Shown here: positions 1 through 7,349 of the stretch, piece after piece
Position numbering within the stretch: the stretch's first letter is position 1
Layout of the letters: each line of letters starts with the position of its first letter
From: an uncultured bacterium
GTDB lineage: Bacteria; Spirochaetota; Brevinematia; DTOW01
DNA length: 9,101 nt
Assembly (NCBI GenBank): GCA_937928175.1
Contig: CALFVP010000180.1
Span: 1 to 9,101 of the forward strand
Direction of reading: 5' to 3'
Notes under the pieces: generated by a model
Told to the model about the DNA's origin: nothing
Seen by the model: the letters and a program-made list of their open reading frames with translations, nothing else
Databases searched by the model: none
Position numbers and translations under genes: made by a program

Positions 1-884
1 GAAAAAATGCCTTCCCTGAGTAAATGAGAATTGAAGTAATTTGGTACTTTGGTAAAGCTAATACCGTACGGTGATAAACCATCTGCAATTCCAATATTAA
101 CAAACTTGTTTAACCATCTTTCAGTATAGTTTTTTAGCCTATAAATTTTTTTTGATATTAAGAATTTTTCTCTAAGTAGATAGTAATATCCTAGCATAGC
201 ATCAAATTCAGATATCCTTGAAAGTTTTTCATCTTTTGTTAGATTTTTGTCATTACAAAGCAGAGTAAAAAATCTTCCTAAACTCATAACTATAACTTCT
301 GTGTTAACATTTTTAAGTTTTTCCAAAATGTCGCAGTACCTTATTCCCCTTCCTAAATATAAAACCTTTGAGTAATCAGAAAAATCACTTAACTGTAAAA
401 ACTTATTGAAGGGTTCAAAAAGATCTGGGTTTTCAAGGTTTAATTTCTTATTGAAAGTAATGGAAGTATATTCGGTATTAACTGAGAAGTTTTTTCCTAA
501 CAATTTTTCCAAGGTATCTCTAAGAGAAAGTAAATCATTAAAGAAAAAGAAATTTTTAAACCTATTTCCTGTAAGGTCGTTAACTAATTTCAAGAATCTG
601 TAGGTAAAAATTCCGTTTGAGTAGGAAAATATAGTGGTTTTTAAGTAGTTTTTTACCATTTTTGTGATGAATTTATCCGAAAATCCTAGATAAATTCTTC
701 CGTAATCCAAGAAAAAATCAGAAAATTTTTGATCTTTGATATCGTATATATAACATTTTTTTTGCTTTTTAGCAAAAATATTTTGATTTAGGAAATATTT
801 GTTTGAGAATACGAATTTTTCGATGAACTCTTGGGGTATTGTTTTATGTTTTTTAAAAGTTTCTTTAGTAGGGAATTTTGACAT
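1..884 (-). CDS. Degenerate class III aminotransferase-like protein (partial, C-terminus off the left edge)
   Basis: An open frame of 294 codons begins at ATG 884-882 and is still open at the window edge. It starts 10 bases after the pilB stop, so the two are probably co-transcribed; the ribosome site is weak. The protein is rich in Phe, Tyr, Lys and Asn, with no signal peptide or membrane segment. By eye it follows the layout of glutamate-1-semialdehyde aminotransferase. Residues 44-67 (CYIYDIKDQKFSDFF, then YGRIYLGF) resemble the N-terminal 'yiwDvdG..yiDf...G..ilGh' stretch, and residues about 284-294 (FNSHLLREGIF) resemble the C-terminal 'f...mL.eGv' stretch. Between them the protein seems about 90 residues short. 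The SGTEA loop is replaced (near 115-121), the DEV.(T/S)GFR segment is unrecognisable (near 176-183), and TLGK with the PLP lysine reads SLGR (201-204). A non-catalytic relative is inferred. An unrelated protein remains possible, since the resemblance is weak. Confidence 0.6.
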   Translation of the reverse strand, partial: MSKFPTKETFKKHKTIPQEFIEKFVFSNKYFLNQNIFAKKQKKCYIYDIKDQKFSDFFLDYGRIYLGFSDKFITKMVKNYLKTTIFSYSNGIFTYRFLKLVNDLTGNRFKNFFFFNDLLSLRDTLEKLLGKNFSVNTEYTSITFNKKLNLENPDLFEPFNKFLQLSDFSDYSKVLYLGRGIRYCDILEKLKNVNTEVIVMSLGRFFTLLCNDKNLTKDEKLSRISEFDAMLGYYYLLREKFLISKKIYRLKNYTERWLNKFVNIGIADGLSPYGISFTKVPNYFNSHLLREGIF

Positions 885-894
885 AACTTTTATT

Positions 895-2562
895 TTATGT
901 GATGGAGATAATTTCTTCTATTGTTGTTATTCCGTTTTTGACTTTTTCCATTCCTGAATCGAGTAAAGTTTTCATTCCGCTCTTTATGGAAATTTGTTTT
1001 AGCTCAAAGGATGGAAGATTCTTAATTATACCTTCTCTCAAGTTTTCATTTATTTCTAATATTTCAAAAACAGGTATTCTGCCACTGAATCCTGTACCGT
1101 TACATTTTTGGCATCCTTTTGGTATAAATATTTTTTCTCCGTCTTTAAAGTAATTTCTAATTTTTACATCTAGCTTTGAAGTATCGATTTTTTTCTCTAC
1201 CTTGCAATGAGGACATAGTTTTCTAACCAATCTTTGAGCAATAACAACGTTTAGAGTGGAAGCAACTAAGTAAGGAGGTATACCCATATCGATGAGTCTA
1301 GTTATGGAAGAAGGAGCATCGTTTGTATGTAACGTTGACAAGACGAGGTGTCCTGTTAGGGCAGCTCTTATGGCAATTTCTGCAGTTTCGGTGTCTCTGA
1401 TTTCTCCAACCATTATTACATCTGGATCATGTCTTAGAAATGCACGTAAAGCGTTGGCAAAAGTAAACCCAATTTCTGAATTTATTTGAATTTGTTCTAC
1501 TCCATCTATTTGGTACTCTACTGGATCTTCAGCAGTTATAATCTTTTTTTCGAACTGTTTTATATACATTATCCCAGCGTAAAGTGTGGTAGTTTTACCA
1601 CTTCCAGTAGGACCAGTGACAAGTATAATACCGTTTGGTTTACTAAGAGCTTCTCTGTACACTTTAACTTCTTGTTCATTCATTCCTATGGACGAAAGGC
1701 TAGAAATCATGGAAATATCTTTAGACAAAATTCTCATTACTATGTTTTCGCCGTATATTCCAGGAATAATGGATACCCTTATATCTACATCTTTTCCCAT
1801 ATGTAAAAACTTTATTGCTCCGTCCTGTGGTAATCTTCTTTCAGAGATATCTAGATTTGACATTATTTTTACTCTTGAGACAACACTAGGGTACAGATCT
1901 AAAGGTGGACCGTCGAATTTGTACAACTTACCATCTATCCTATACCTTAAAACAGTTTTATTTTCGTAAATTTCAAGATGAATGTCACTGGCTTTTCTTT
2001 CAATTCCCTCGGATATTATCTTATTAACTAGCATTATAACTTTGCTTTCTTCTCTTTCCTGTTTCTTGCTTTCTCTCTTTTCGTAACTTATCTGCTTTTT
2101 TGCTTCAACTTTCTCCATGCTAAATCCACTTGAAATGGCATTTTGGAGATCAGCTAGATATCTTTTTATTGCAGATGTTTTAGCAAACCTTGTTTCAACG
2201 TGCTTGCCTGTTATGAATCTTATTTCGTTTATAACATCAAAGTCTGATGGGTTATCGACAACAACAACTGTAAAATCATTCTCGTAATCTATAGGTGCAA
2301 CATTCTTCTTTTTACAGAACTCTATTGGTAAAATAGACAATAGTATACTTACCTTCTCAGGAGGTGGGAGTTGTATTTCACTTTCGAAGTTTACGTTAAA
2401 CTCATTAGATAGAATACTATACAACTCTTCTTCGGATATTTTGCCATCTTCTATCAACAGTTCGCCTAACCTTTTATTTAAAAGCTTTTGTTTTTGTAAG
2501 TAAGAAGTTAACTCTTCTTTTGTTAAGATACCCATTTCTATAAGTATATCACCTAAAGCCAT
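895..2562 (-). CDS. pilB: GspE/PilB-family secretion/pilus assembly ATPase with N-terminal MshEN domain
   Basis: This 555-residue cytoplasmic ATPase belongs to the family that powers type IV pilus extension or type II secretion. The N-terminus carries two MshEN motifs (about 2-25 and 31-54), followed by the rest of the N1/N2 region and a charged linker (about 150-175). The ATPase core shows Walker A GPTGSGKT (317-324), the Asp box ITAEDPVEYQ (342-351), Walker B VIMVGEIRD (382-390) and the His box TGHLVLSTLHTND (403-415). A tetracysteine zinc site lies at CPHC (450-453) and CQKC (484-487). All core residues are present, so it should be active. The length fits PilB/GspE and not the shorter retraction ATPase PilT. 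No partner genes (pilC, pilT, pilin, gspD) are in view, so pilus versus type II secretion cannot be settled; pilB is a family-level symbol. The chosen ATG has no Shine-Dalgarno site, but family alignment begins right at LGDIL, which supports it. Confidence 0.93.
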   Translation of the reverse strand: MALGDILIEMGILTKEELTSYLQKQKLLNKRLGELLIEDGKISEEELYSILSNEFNVNFESEIQLPPPEKVSILLSILPIEFCKKKNVAPIDYENDFTVVVVDNPSDFDVINEIRFITGKHVETRFAKTSAIKRYLADLQNAISSGFSMEKVEAKKQISYEKRESKKQEREESKVIMLVNKIISEGIERKASDIHLEIYENKTVLRYRIDGKLYKFDGPPLDLYPSVVSRVKIMSNLDISERRLPQDGAIKFLHMGKDVDIRVSIIPGIYGENIVMRILSKDISMISSLSSIGMNEQEVKVYREALSKPNGIILVTGPTGSGKTTTLYAGIMYIKQFEKKIITAEDPVEYQIDGVEQIQINSEIGFTFANALRAFLRHDPDVIMVGEIRDTETAEIAIRAALTGHLVLSTLHTNDAPSSITRLIDMGIPPYLVASTLNVVIAQRLVRKLCPHCKVEKKIDTSKLDVKIRNYFKDGEKIFIPKGCQKCNGTGFSGRIPVFEILEINENLREGIIKNLPSFELKQISIKSGMKTLLDSGMEKVKNGITTIEEIISIT

Positions 2563-2569
2563 ATATTAA

Positions 2570-2631
2570 AAAATTATATTTCATATATCCGATAATTTTC
2601 CAATGAATTATGTTTTTCGAGAATATAATTT
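2570..2631. promoter_or_regulatory. Divergent pilB/clpC promoter region with mirrored -10 boxes
   Basis: The 119-base spacer between the divergent pilB and clpC starts contains a perfect 10-base inverted repeat: AAATTATATT at 2571-2580 and its complement AATATAATTT at 2622-2631. Each arm contains a consensus -10 hexamer TATAAT, pointing towards pilB (minus strand, 2578-2573) and clpC (plus strand, 2624-2629). The pilB side has a possible -35 TTGGAA at 2603-2598 with a long 19-base spacer; the clpC side has no convincing -35. A second, overlapping inverted repeat (AAAATTAT 2570-2577 / ATAATTTT 2592-2599) is also present. I see no CtsR-type direct repeat and no CIRCE element. In DNA this AT-rich some of this could be chance. 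Confidence 0.45.
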
Positions 2632-2670
2632 GATTTTTTTAGTTAATTTCCTTAAATTTTCATATACTAA

Positions 2671-2675
2671 GAGGT
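2671..2675 (+). promoter_or_regulatory. Ribosome binding site of clpC
   Basis: GAGGT lies six bases before the ATG at 2682, a good Shine-Dalgarno match at normal spacing. It fixes the clpC start, in contrast to pilB on the other side of the spacer, which has no such site. Confidence 0.75.
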
Positions 2676-2681
2676 AATTTT

Positions 2682-5243
2682 ATGTTTCCTGAAGGGTTGA
2701 CACCTAGTTCAAAGAAAATATTGAATATTCTTTCACAAGAAGTAGCAAAAAGGTTGAGAAATGACAAAATAGAGGTAGAGCACCTATTGATAGCAATAAT
2801 AATTGACAACGAAAATAGAGCTGTTAGTGCTTTAAGGGAATTGGGAGTAGATACAGAGAGATTGAAGTTTGATCTTGAGAATGCGATCAGGAACCCAATG
2901 GGTCCGATAAACATGGGATCTTTACCGTTTAGTCAAAATGTTAAGAAGATATTAGATGTAGCATTGGAAGAAGCAAAAAGGTTAGGTCACAATTATATAG
3001 GACCTGAACATATACTAATAGCCATGATGAGCGGTTACAGTGGTATAGCTTACATAATTTTAGAAAACAACGGTATAACTCTTGATGCCTTAAGAAGAAC
3101 AGTTGGAAGATTGTCAAATACTACTGTACCGTTTGGTACGAAACAAGTAGAACCTAGGGAAAGAAATAAAAAGAAAGTAAGAACACCTTTACTGGATGAA
3201 TTTGGTATAGATTTATGTAAACAAGCTCTTGAAGATAAATTGGATCCAGTGATAGGTAGAGATAATGAAATAGAAAGGACAATACAAATACTGGTAAGAA
3301 GGAAGAAGAATAATCCTGTTTTGGTTGGGTTACCTGGAGTAGGTAAAACATCTATAGTTGAAGGTTTAGCTCAAAGAATAGTTAAAGGTCAAGTTCCTGA
3401 ATACCTTATGGATAAAAGGATAGTCCAGTTAAACATACCTGCAATTGTTGCAGGTACAAAGTACCGCGGTGAGTTTGAAGATAGACTTAAGAATATAATA
3501 AATGAGATAAAATCGGCAGGTGATATCATAGTTTTCATAGATGAGATACATACGGTGATAGGTGCTGGAGCAGCAGAAGGAGCAATAGATGCAGCAAATA
3601 TTTTAAAACCAGAATTATCAAAAGGAGAAATACAGTTTATTGGTGCTACTACTCTCGATGATTACAGAAAATATATAGAAAAAGATAAAGCTCTTGAAAG
3701 AAGGTTTCAGATAGTACTAATCGAAGAACCACCTGTGGAAGTAGCTATAGACATTTTGAAAGGAATAAAGAAGAAGTATGAAGATTTCCATAAGGTAAAG
3801 TATGAAGAGGAAGCGATAACTCAAGCAGTTTATCTATCAAAACAGTACATTCAAGGTAGATATTTGCCAGACAAAGCAATAGATTTAATAGATGAAGCTG
3901 GTGCAAAAGTAAGAATGAGAATATTCTCAAAACCAAAGGAACTTGTAGATCTTGAGAAAGAGATCGAAGAATTGGAAGCTAAAAAGAAAGAAGTTATAGC
4001 AAACCAAAACTACGAAGAAGCAGCAATATACAGAGATAAACTAAACGAAACAAGACAAAAGTACGAACTTCTGAAAGAAGAATGGGTAAATAGTATTTCT
4101 TCAATAGTGGTTCCAGTTACAGTAGATGACATAAGAGAGACTCTTTCATCGATGACAGGAATACCTGTAAAAAAACTAGGAGGAATGGAAATAACTAAGT
4201 TAGCAAATATAGAAACTGAATTGAAAAAGAGAGTGATAGGACAGGATGAAGCAATAGAGATAGTCTCAAAAGCAATAAGAAGAGCAAGAATTGGACTTAA
4301 ACCCAAAAATAAGCCAATAGGTTCGTTTTTGTTTTTAGGACCAACTGGAGTTGGAAAGACAGAATTAGCGAAATCTCTGGCAGAGTTCTTATTCGGTAGT
4401 GAAGATAATTTAATAAGGTTAGATATGAGTGAATTTATGGAAAAATTCACAGTTTCAAGGTTAATAGGTGCTCCACCAGGGTACGTTGGATACCAAGAAG
4501 GTGGACAACTTACAGAAGCAATAAGAAGAAAACCTTACTCTGTGATACTGTTCGATGAAATAGAGAAGGCTCACCCAGATGTTTTTAATATACTTCTTCA
4601 AGTTATGGATGATGGAAGGTTAACAGATAATCTAAATAACGTAGTAAACTTTTCAAATACGGTGATAATAATGACCTCTAACCTTGGAGTAAAAGAAATA
4701 ACAAATAAAGGATATCTTGGCTTTGCTAAAGCTTCGCAGGAAAAAGCATTTGAGTATGAAAGTATGAAAGAGAAAATTCTAGATGATGTGAAAAAATATT
4801 TCAATCCTGAATTTTTGAATAGGTTAGATGAGATAGTGGTATTTAAACCTTTGTCAAGAGATATAGTAAAAGATATAGTTCAAAAGATGATAAACGAAAT
4901 AAACAGAGAGTTAGAAATGAATAGGATATCAATTTCTGTGAGCGATAAGGTTAAGGAATTTATAGCAGAAAAAGGGTTTGACCTAAAGATGGGAGCAAGA
5001 CCTTTAAGAAAAACAATAAGAAAGTACATAGAAGATGTAATTACTCAAAAAATAGTAGAAAAGGGTATAGATATATCTTTACTAGCTAAAGAAAATAAGA
5101 AAATAAATGTAATATGTGATGAGTTGGAAGGAGATAAGGTTAAAGTTGAAATAAAGATAGATAGAGAGAATGTAAAATCTGATACAATAAAAAGGGTTAA
5201 ACAAAAAGGTAAAGATAAGATAATGGAAACAGCAAAAAATTAG
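2682..5243 (+). CDS. clpC: ATP-dependent Clp protease ATP-binding subunit ClpC
   Basis: This 853-residue cytoplasmic Hsp100 unfoldase forms hexamers that feed substrates to ClpP. A double Clp_N domain (about 5-145) is followed by AAA1 with Walker A GLPGVGKT (216-223), Walker B VFIDEIH (284-290) and the arginine pair ERRF (339-342). The middle region (about 415-470) contains a UVR-type motif around NQNYEEAAIYRDKL, which marks ClpC rather than ClpA or ClpB; ClpB would have a much longer coiled-coil M domain. AAA2 carries Walker A GPTGVGKT (553-560), Walker B VILFDEIEKAH (621-631), MTSNLG (664-669) and sensor 2 GARPLRKTI (771-779). An LGF tripeptide (679-681) fits the ClpP-docking loop, so a ClpP partner is expected elsewhere. 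The C-terminus ends in a short Lys-rich tail. No mcsA, mcsB or ctsR neighbours are present, unlike in Firmicutes. The stop overlaps that of convergent gatA. Confidence 0.96.
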   Translation: MFPEGLTPSSKKILNILSQEVAKRLRNDKIEVEHLLIAIIIDNENRAVSALRELGVDTERLKFDLENAIRNPMGPINMGSLPFSQNVKKILDVALEEAKRLGHNYIGPEHILIAMMSGYSGIAYIILENNGITLDALRRTVGRLSNTTVPFGTKQVEPRERNKKKVRTPLLDEFGIDLCKQALEDKLDPVIGRDNEIERTIQILVRRKKNNPVLVGLPGVGKTSIVEGLAQRIVKGQVPEYLMDKRIVQLNIPAIVAGTKYRGEFEDRLKNIINEIKSAGDIIVFIDEIHTVIGAGAAEGAIDAANILKPELSKGEIQFIGATTLDDYRKYIEKDKALERRFQIVLIEEPPVEVAIDILKGIKKKYEDFHKVKYEEEAITQAVYLSKQYIQGRYLPDKAIDLIDEAGAKVRMRIFSKPKELVDLEKEIEELEAKKKEVIANQNYEEAAIYRDKLNETRQKYELLKEEWVNSISSIVVPVTVDDIRETLSSMTGIPVKKLGGMEITKLANIETELKKRVIGQDEAIEIVSKAIRRARIGLKPKNKPIGSFLFLGPTGVGKTELAKSLAEFLFGSEDNLIRLDMSEFMEKFTVSRLIGAPPGYVGYQEGGQLTEAIRRKPYSVILFDEIEKAHPDVFNILLQVMDDGRLTDNLNNVVNFSNTVIIMTSNLGVKEITNKGYLGFAKASQEKAFEYESMKEKILDDVKKYFNPEFLNRLDEIVVFKPLSRDIVKDIVQKMINEINRELEMNRISISVSDKVKEFIAEKGFDLKMGARPLRKTIRKYIEDVITQKIVEKGIDISLLAKENKKINVICDELEGDKVKVEIKIDRENVKSDTIKRVKQKGKDKIMETAKN

Positions 5244-6679
5244 CTTATTAAACTTTCAATGCAGTGAGCAAACTTTAATAATTCTAAGTCCTCGAAAGGT
5301 TTACCAATTATTTGCATACCTATTGGTAGGTTATTTCTGTCTTTACCAACGGGAATTGATATAGCACATGTTCCAACAAGGTTTACAGTAACGGTAAATA
5401 TATCAGATAGGTACATTTCTATAGGATTAGAAACTTTTTCACCTATTTTGAAAGCAGTGGTAGGTGTTGTAGGAGTAATTATAAAATCAACTTCACTAAA
5501 AGCTTTTTTAAAATCGTTCTTAATCAAAGTTCTAACTTTCAAAGCCTTAAGGTAATAAGCATCGTAATATCCTGCAGATAGTACGTAATTACCTAACATT
5601 ATTCTTCTTTTAACTTCTTTTCCAAAACCAACGGTTTTTGTATTGTAATAAACTTCCTTTAAAGATTTAGCTTCTTCTCTTAAACCGTATCTTATGCCAT
5701 CGAACCTGGAAAGGTTAGAGCTTGCTTCAGCTGGAGCAACTATGTAGTAAGTAGGTATTGCATACTTAGTCATAGGAAGTGAAATATTTTTTACTTTAAC
5801 TCCCTTGGATTCTAAAATCTTAATTACCGTATTTATACTTTCTAATATATCTTTTTGTATGTTATCTGTAAAGTATTCTTCTGGTAATCCTACTACAATA
5901 TTAGACAGATCAATTTTTTCTTCTAATCTTTCGGAAAGGTCGGTAATGTTGAACTTAACGGAAGTTGAATCTTTAGGATCGTATCCAGAGATGATTTCTA
6001 GTAATATGGAAGCGTCTTTGACATTTTTAGTGATAGGTCCAATTTGATCTAGAGAGGATCCAAAAGCAACAAGTCCGTATCTAGAAACAAATCCGTAAGT
6101 TGGTTTTAACCCAACAACTCCACAAAATGCCGAAGGTTGCCTTATAGATCCACCAGTATCGGAACCTAGAGAAGCAACACAAAAATCTCCAGCTACACTA
6201 GCCGCAGATCCTCCAGAGGATCCCCCAGGTACTCTACTTCTATCGTAAGGGTTTCTTACTACACCGTAGTATGATGTTTCGTTAGATGATCCCATAGCAA
6301 ATTCATCCATATTGGTTTTACCAATTACAATACCTCCTTGTTTTTTTAGTTTTTCAATTACAGTTGCATCCTCAACTGATATAAATTTCTCAAGAATCCT
6401 AGAGCCACACGTTGTTGGTAACCCTTCGACATTTATGTTATCCTTTACTGCAATAGGAACACCTAATAACTTACCACTTAAAGAAGATCTATTTTCATCT
6501 ATGCGTTTAGCAGATTTTATAGCTTCATCTTCATTGACTGTTATAAAAGCATTTATAGGGTACTCAGAATTTTTGTCTTCTTTTATTTTCTTTAGGTACT
6601 CACTAACTAGTTCATAACAGGATAACTTACCGCTTTTTATACCTTCAACAACTTCAGAGATTGTAAAACCTTTATGCAT
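5240..6679 (-). CDS. gatA: Aspartyl/glutamyl-tRNA(Asn/Gln) amidotransferase subunit A
   Basis: GatA is the amidase subunit of GatCAB. It releases ammonia from glutamine to convert misacylated Glu-tRNA(Gln) and/or Asp-tRNA(Asn) to the amide form. The amidase-signature Ser-cisSer-Lys triad is complete: K79 in VPIAVKDN, S154 in GGSSGGS and S178 in GSDTGGS. These numbers match the classical GatA numbering and so support the chosen start. The frame stays open upstream to an ATG at 6745, but that would add 22 residues lying wholly over the preceding gene. The start at 6679 has AGAAGG seven bases upstream and gives 479 residues, normal for GatA (about 480-490). It is the last gene of the rpmA-dksA/traR-gatA cluster, four bases after the preceding stop. 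gatB and gatC are not in the window, so the complex is encoded at more than one place. The end overlaps clpC tail to tail. Confidence 0.96.
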   Translation of the reverse strand: MHKGFTISEVVEGIKSGKLSCYELVSEYLKKIKEDKNSEYPINAFITVNEDEAIKSAKRIDENRSSLSGKLLGVPIAVKDNINVEGLPTTCGSRILEKFISVEDATVIEKLKKQGGIVIGKTNMDEFAMGSSNETSYYGVVRNPYDRSRVPGGSSGGSAASVAGDFCVASLGSDTGGSIRQPSAFCGVVGLKPTYGFVSRYGLVAFGSSLDQIGPITKNVKDASILLEIISGYDPKDSTSVKFNITDLSERLEEKIDLSNIVVGLPEEYFTDNIQKDILESINTVIKILESKGVKVKNISLPMTKYAIPTYYIVAPAEASSNLSRFDGIRYGLREEAKSLKEVYYNTKTVGFGKEVKRRIMLGNYVLSAGYYDAYYLKALKVRTLIKNDFKKAFSEVDFIITPTTPTTAFKIGEKVSNPIEMYLSDIFTVTVNLVGTCAISIPVGKDRNNLPIGMQIIGKPFEDLELLKFAHCIESLIS

Positions 6680-6683
6680 ATGA

Positions 6684-7034
6684 TTACCTTCTTGAAGCTT
6701 TTTTTGCACAGCTGGAACATATGTCTGTATATGGAATCGCTTCAAGTCTTTCTATTTCTATAGCATTACCACATATTTTACATTTTCCATAAACACCATC
6801 TTCTATTCTCTTAAGAGCTTCGTTAATTTTATCTATTATTTCTCTTTGGACTCCGGATATACTTGCAAGAAGTTGAGATTCGTAAAATTCACTAGCTTTA
6901 TCAGCAATATCTCCTTCAGATTGATCTGCAAAACTTTTGATGGCAATTTCTTCACCAAAAATATCAGAAAGTATTTGTAATTTTTCTTTAGATAATCTAT
7001 TTTTAAACTCTTCTAACTTTTCTTTACTTATCAT
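6684..7034 (-). CDS. DksA/TraR-family C4 zinc-finger protein
   Basis: This 116-residue protein has an N-terminal coiled-coil region (about 3-80) and a C-terminal zinc finger with C85-x2-C88 and C106-x2-C109, including GVYGKCKICG and the AIPYTDICSSC stretch typical of the family. A DxxDxA-type motif is visible as DIADKA (42-47), near where DksA carries its coiled-coil-tip acidic residues. Family members bind the RNA polymerase secondary channel and modulate initiation, often with ppGpp; others are poorly studied. All four zinc ligands are Cys, the classic rather than the redox-insensitive form. Length is between TraR (about 70) and E. coli DksA (151), as in many shorter DksA-like proteins. The start overlaps the rpmA stop by four bases (ATGA), with GAGGAGAGG just upstream as ribosome site, and gatA follows after four bases, indicating co-transcription. 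Whether it is a true DksA orthologue is unclear, so no symbol is given. Confidence 0.9.
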   Translation of the reverse strand: MISKEKLEEFKNRLSKEKLQILSDIFGEEIAIKSFADQSEGDIADKASEFYESQLLASISGVQREIIDKINEALKRIEDGVYGKCKICGNAIEIERLEAIPYTDICSSCAKKASRR

Positions 7035-7282
7035 TTCCTCTCCTCACTAATTTCTTTTACCGTAACAAACTTTTTATTTCTCTTAGTGTAAAATTTTACA
7101 ATACCATTTTTAGTTGCAAAGATGGTAAAATCTCTTCCTTGTGCTGTACCTTCACCAGGGTATATCTTGTTTCCTATTTGTCTTACTATTATATTGCCTG
7201 CTCTAGCAAATTGTCCATCGTACAGTTTAACTCCTAATCCTTTGCCTCTACTTCTATCTTTCACATTGGGATCTTTAGCCAT
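7031..7282 (-). CDS. rpmA: 50S ribosomal protein L27 (bL27) with atypical N-terminus
   Basis: This 83-residue protein has the L27 core: LGVKLYDGQFARAGNIIVRQ (16-35), then IYPGEGTAQGRDFTIFA and the KFYTKRNKKFVTV end. L27 sits on the large subunit, and its N-terminal tail normally reaches the peptidyl-transferase centre. That tail is unusual here. Instead of the common MAHKK-GG-S-NGRDS pattern it reads MAKDPNVKDRSRGKG, about five residues shorter before LGVK, and lacks the Gly/Ser-rich stretch. The start is firm: AGGGGG lies five bases upstream of the ATG and an in-frame TAG lies four codons upstream, so no longer tail can be encoded in this frame. No rplU (L21) precedes it and no obgE follows, although rplU-rpmA-obgE is the usual order. 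It is the first gene of the cluster with dksA/traR and gatA. Confidence 0.95.
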   Translation of the reverse strand: MAKDPNVKDRSRGKGLGVKLYDGQFARAGNIIVRQIGNKIYPGEGTAQGRDFTIFATKNGIVKFYTKRNKKFVTVKEISEERK

Positions 7283-7349
7283 AATATCCCCCTATGTTTC
7301 TAGTAATTTTAAAAGAAATAGCACATAAATTAAAAGTTAAGTTGAAACT

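Noticed and set aside
406..603. A 65-codon plus-strand frame near the left edge
   Set aside because: It is the complement of the aminotransferase-like gene, which has 294 uninterrupted codons on the minus strand and a better position directly after pilB.
1486..1969. Plus-strand reading frames of 106 and 127 codons opposite pilB
   Set aside because: They lie on the complement of the conserved ATPase core, resemble no family and have no ribosome sites; they reflect the codon bias of pilB.
2563..2681. Heat-shock operators (CIRCE or CtsR box) upstream of clpC
   Set aside because: Neither the TTAGCACTC/GAGTGCTAA repeat nor the GGTCAAA direct repeat is present in the spacer.
4010..4450. A 146-codon minus-strand frame inside clpC
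   Set aside because: It is antisense to the second AAA module of clpC, where strong sequence conservation explains the open frame.
6680..6745. A longer GatA starting at ATG 6745, adding 22 residues
   Set aside because: The extension lies entirely inside the DksA/TraR-like gene in another frame, has no family similarity, and the start at 6679 has AGAAGG at good spacing and puts the catalytic residues at their usual numbers.
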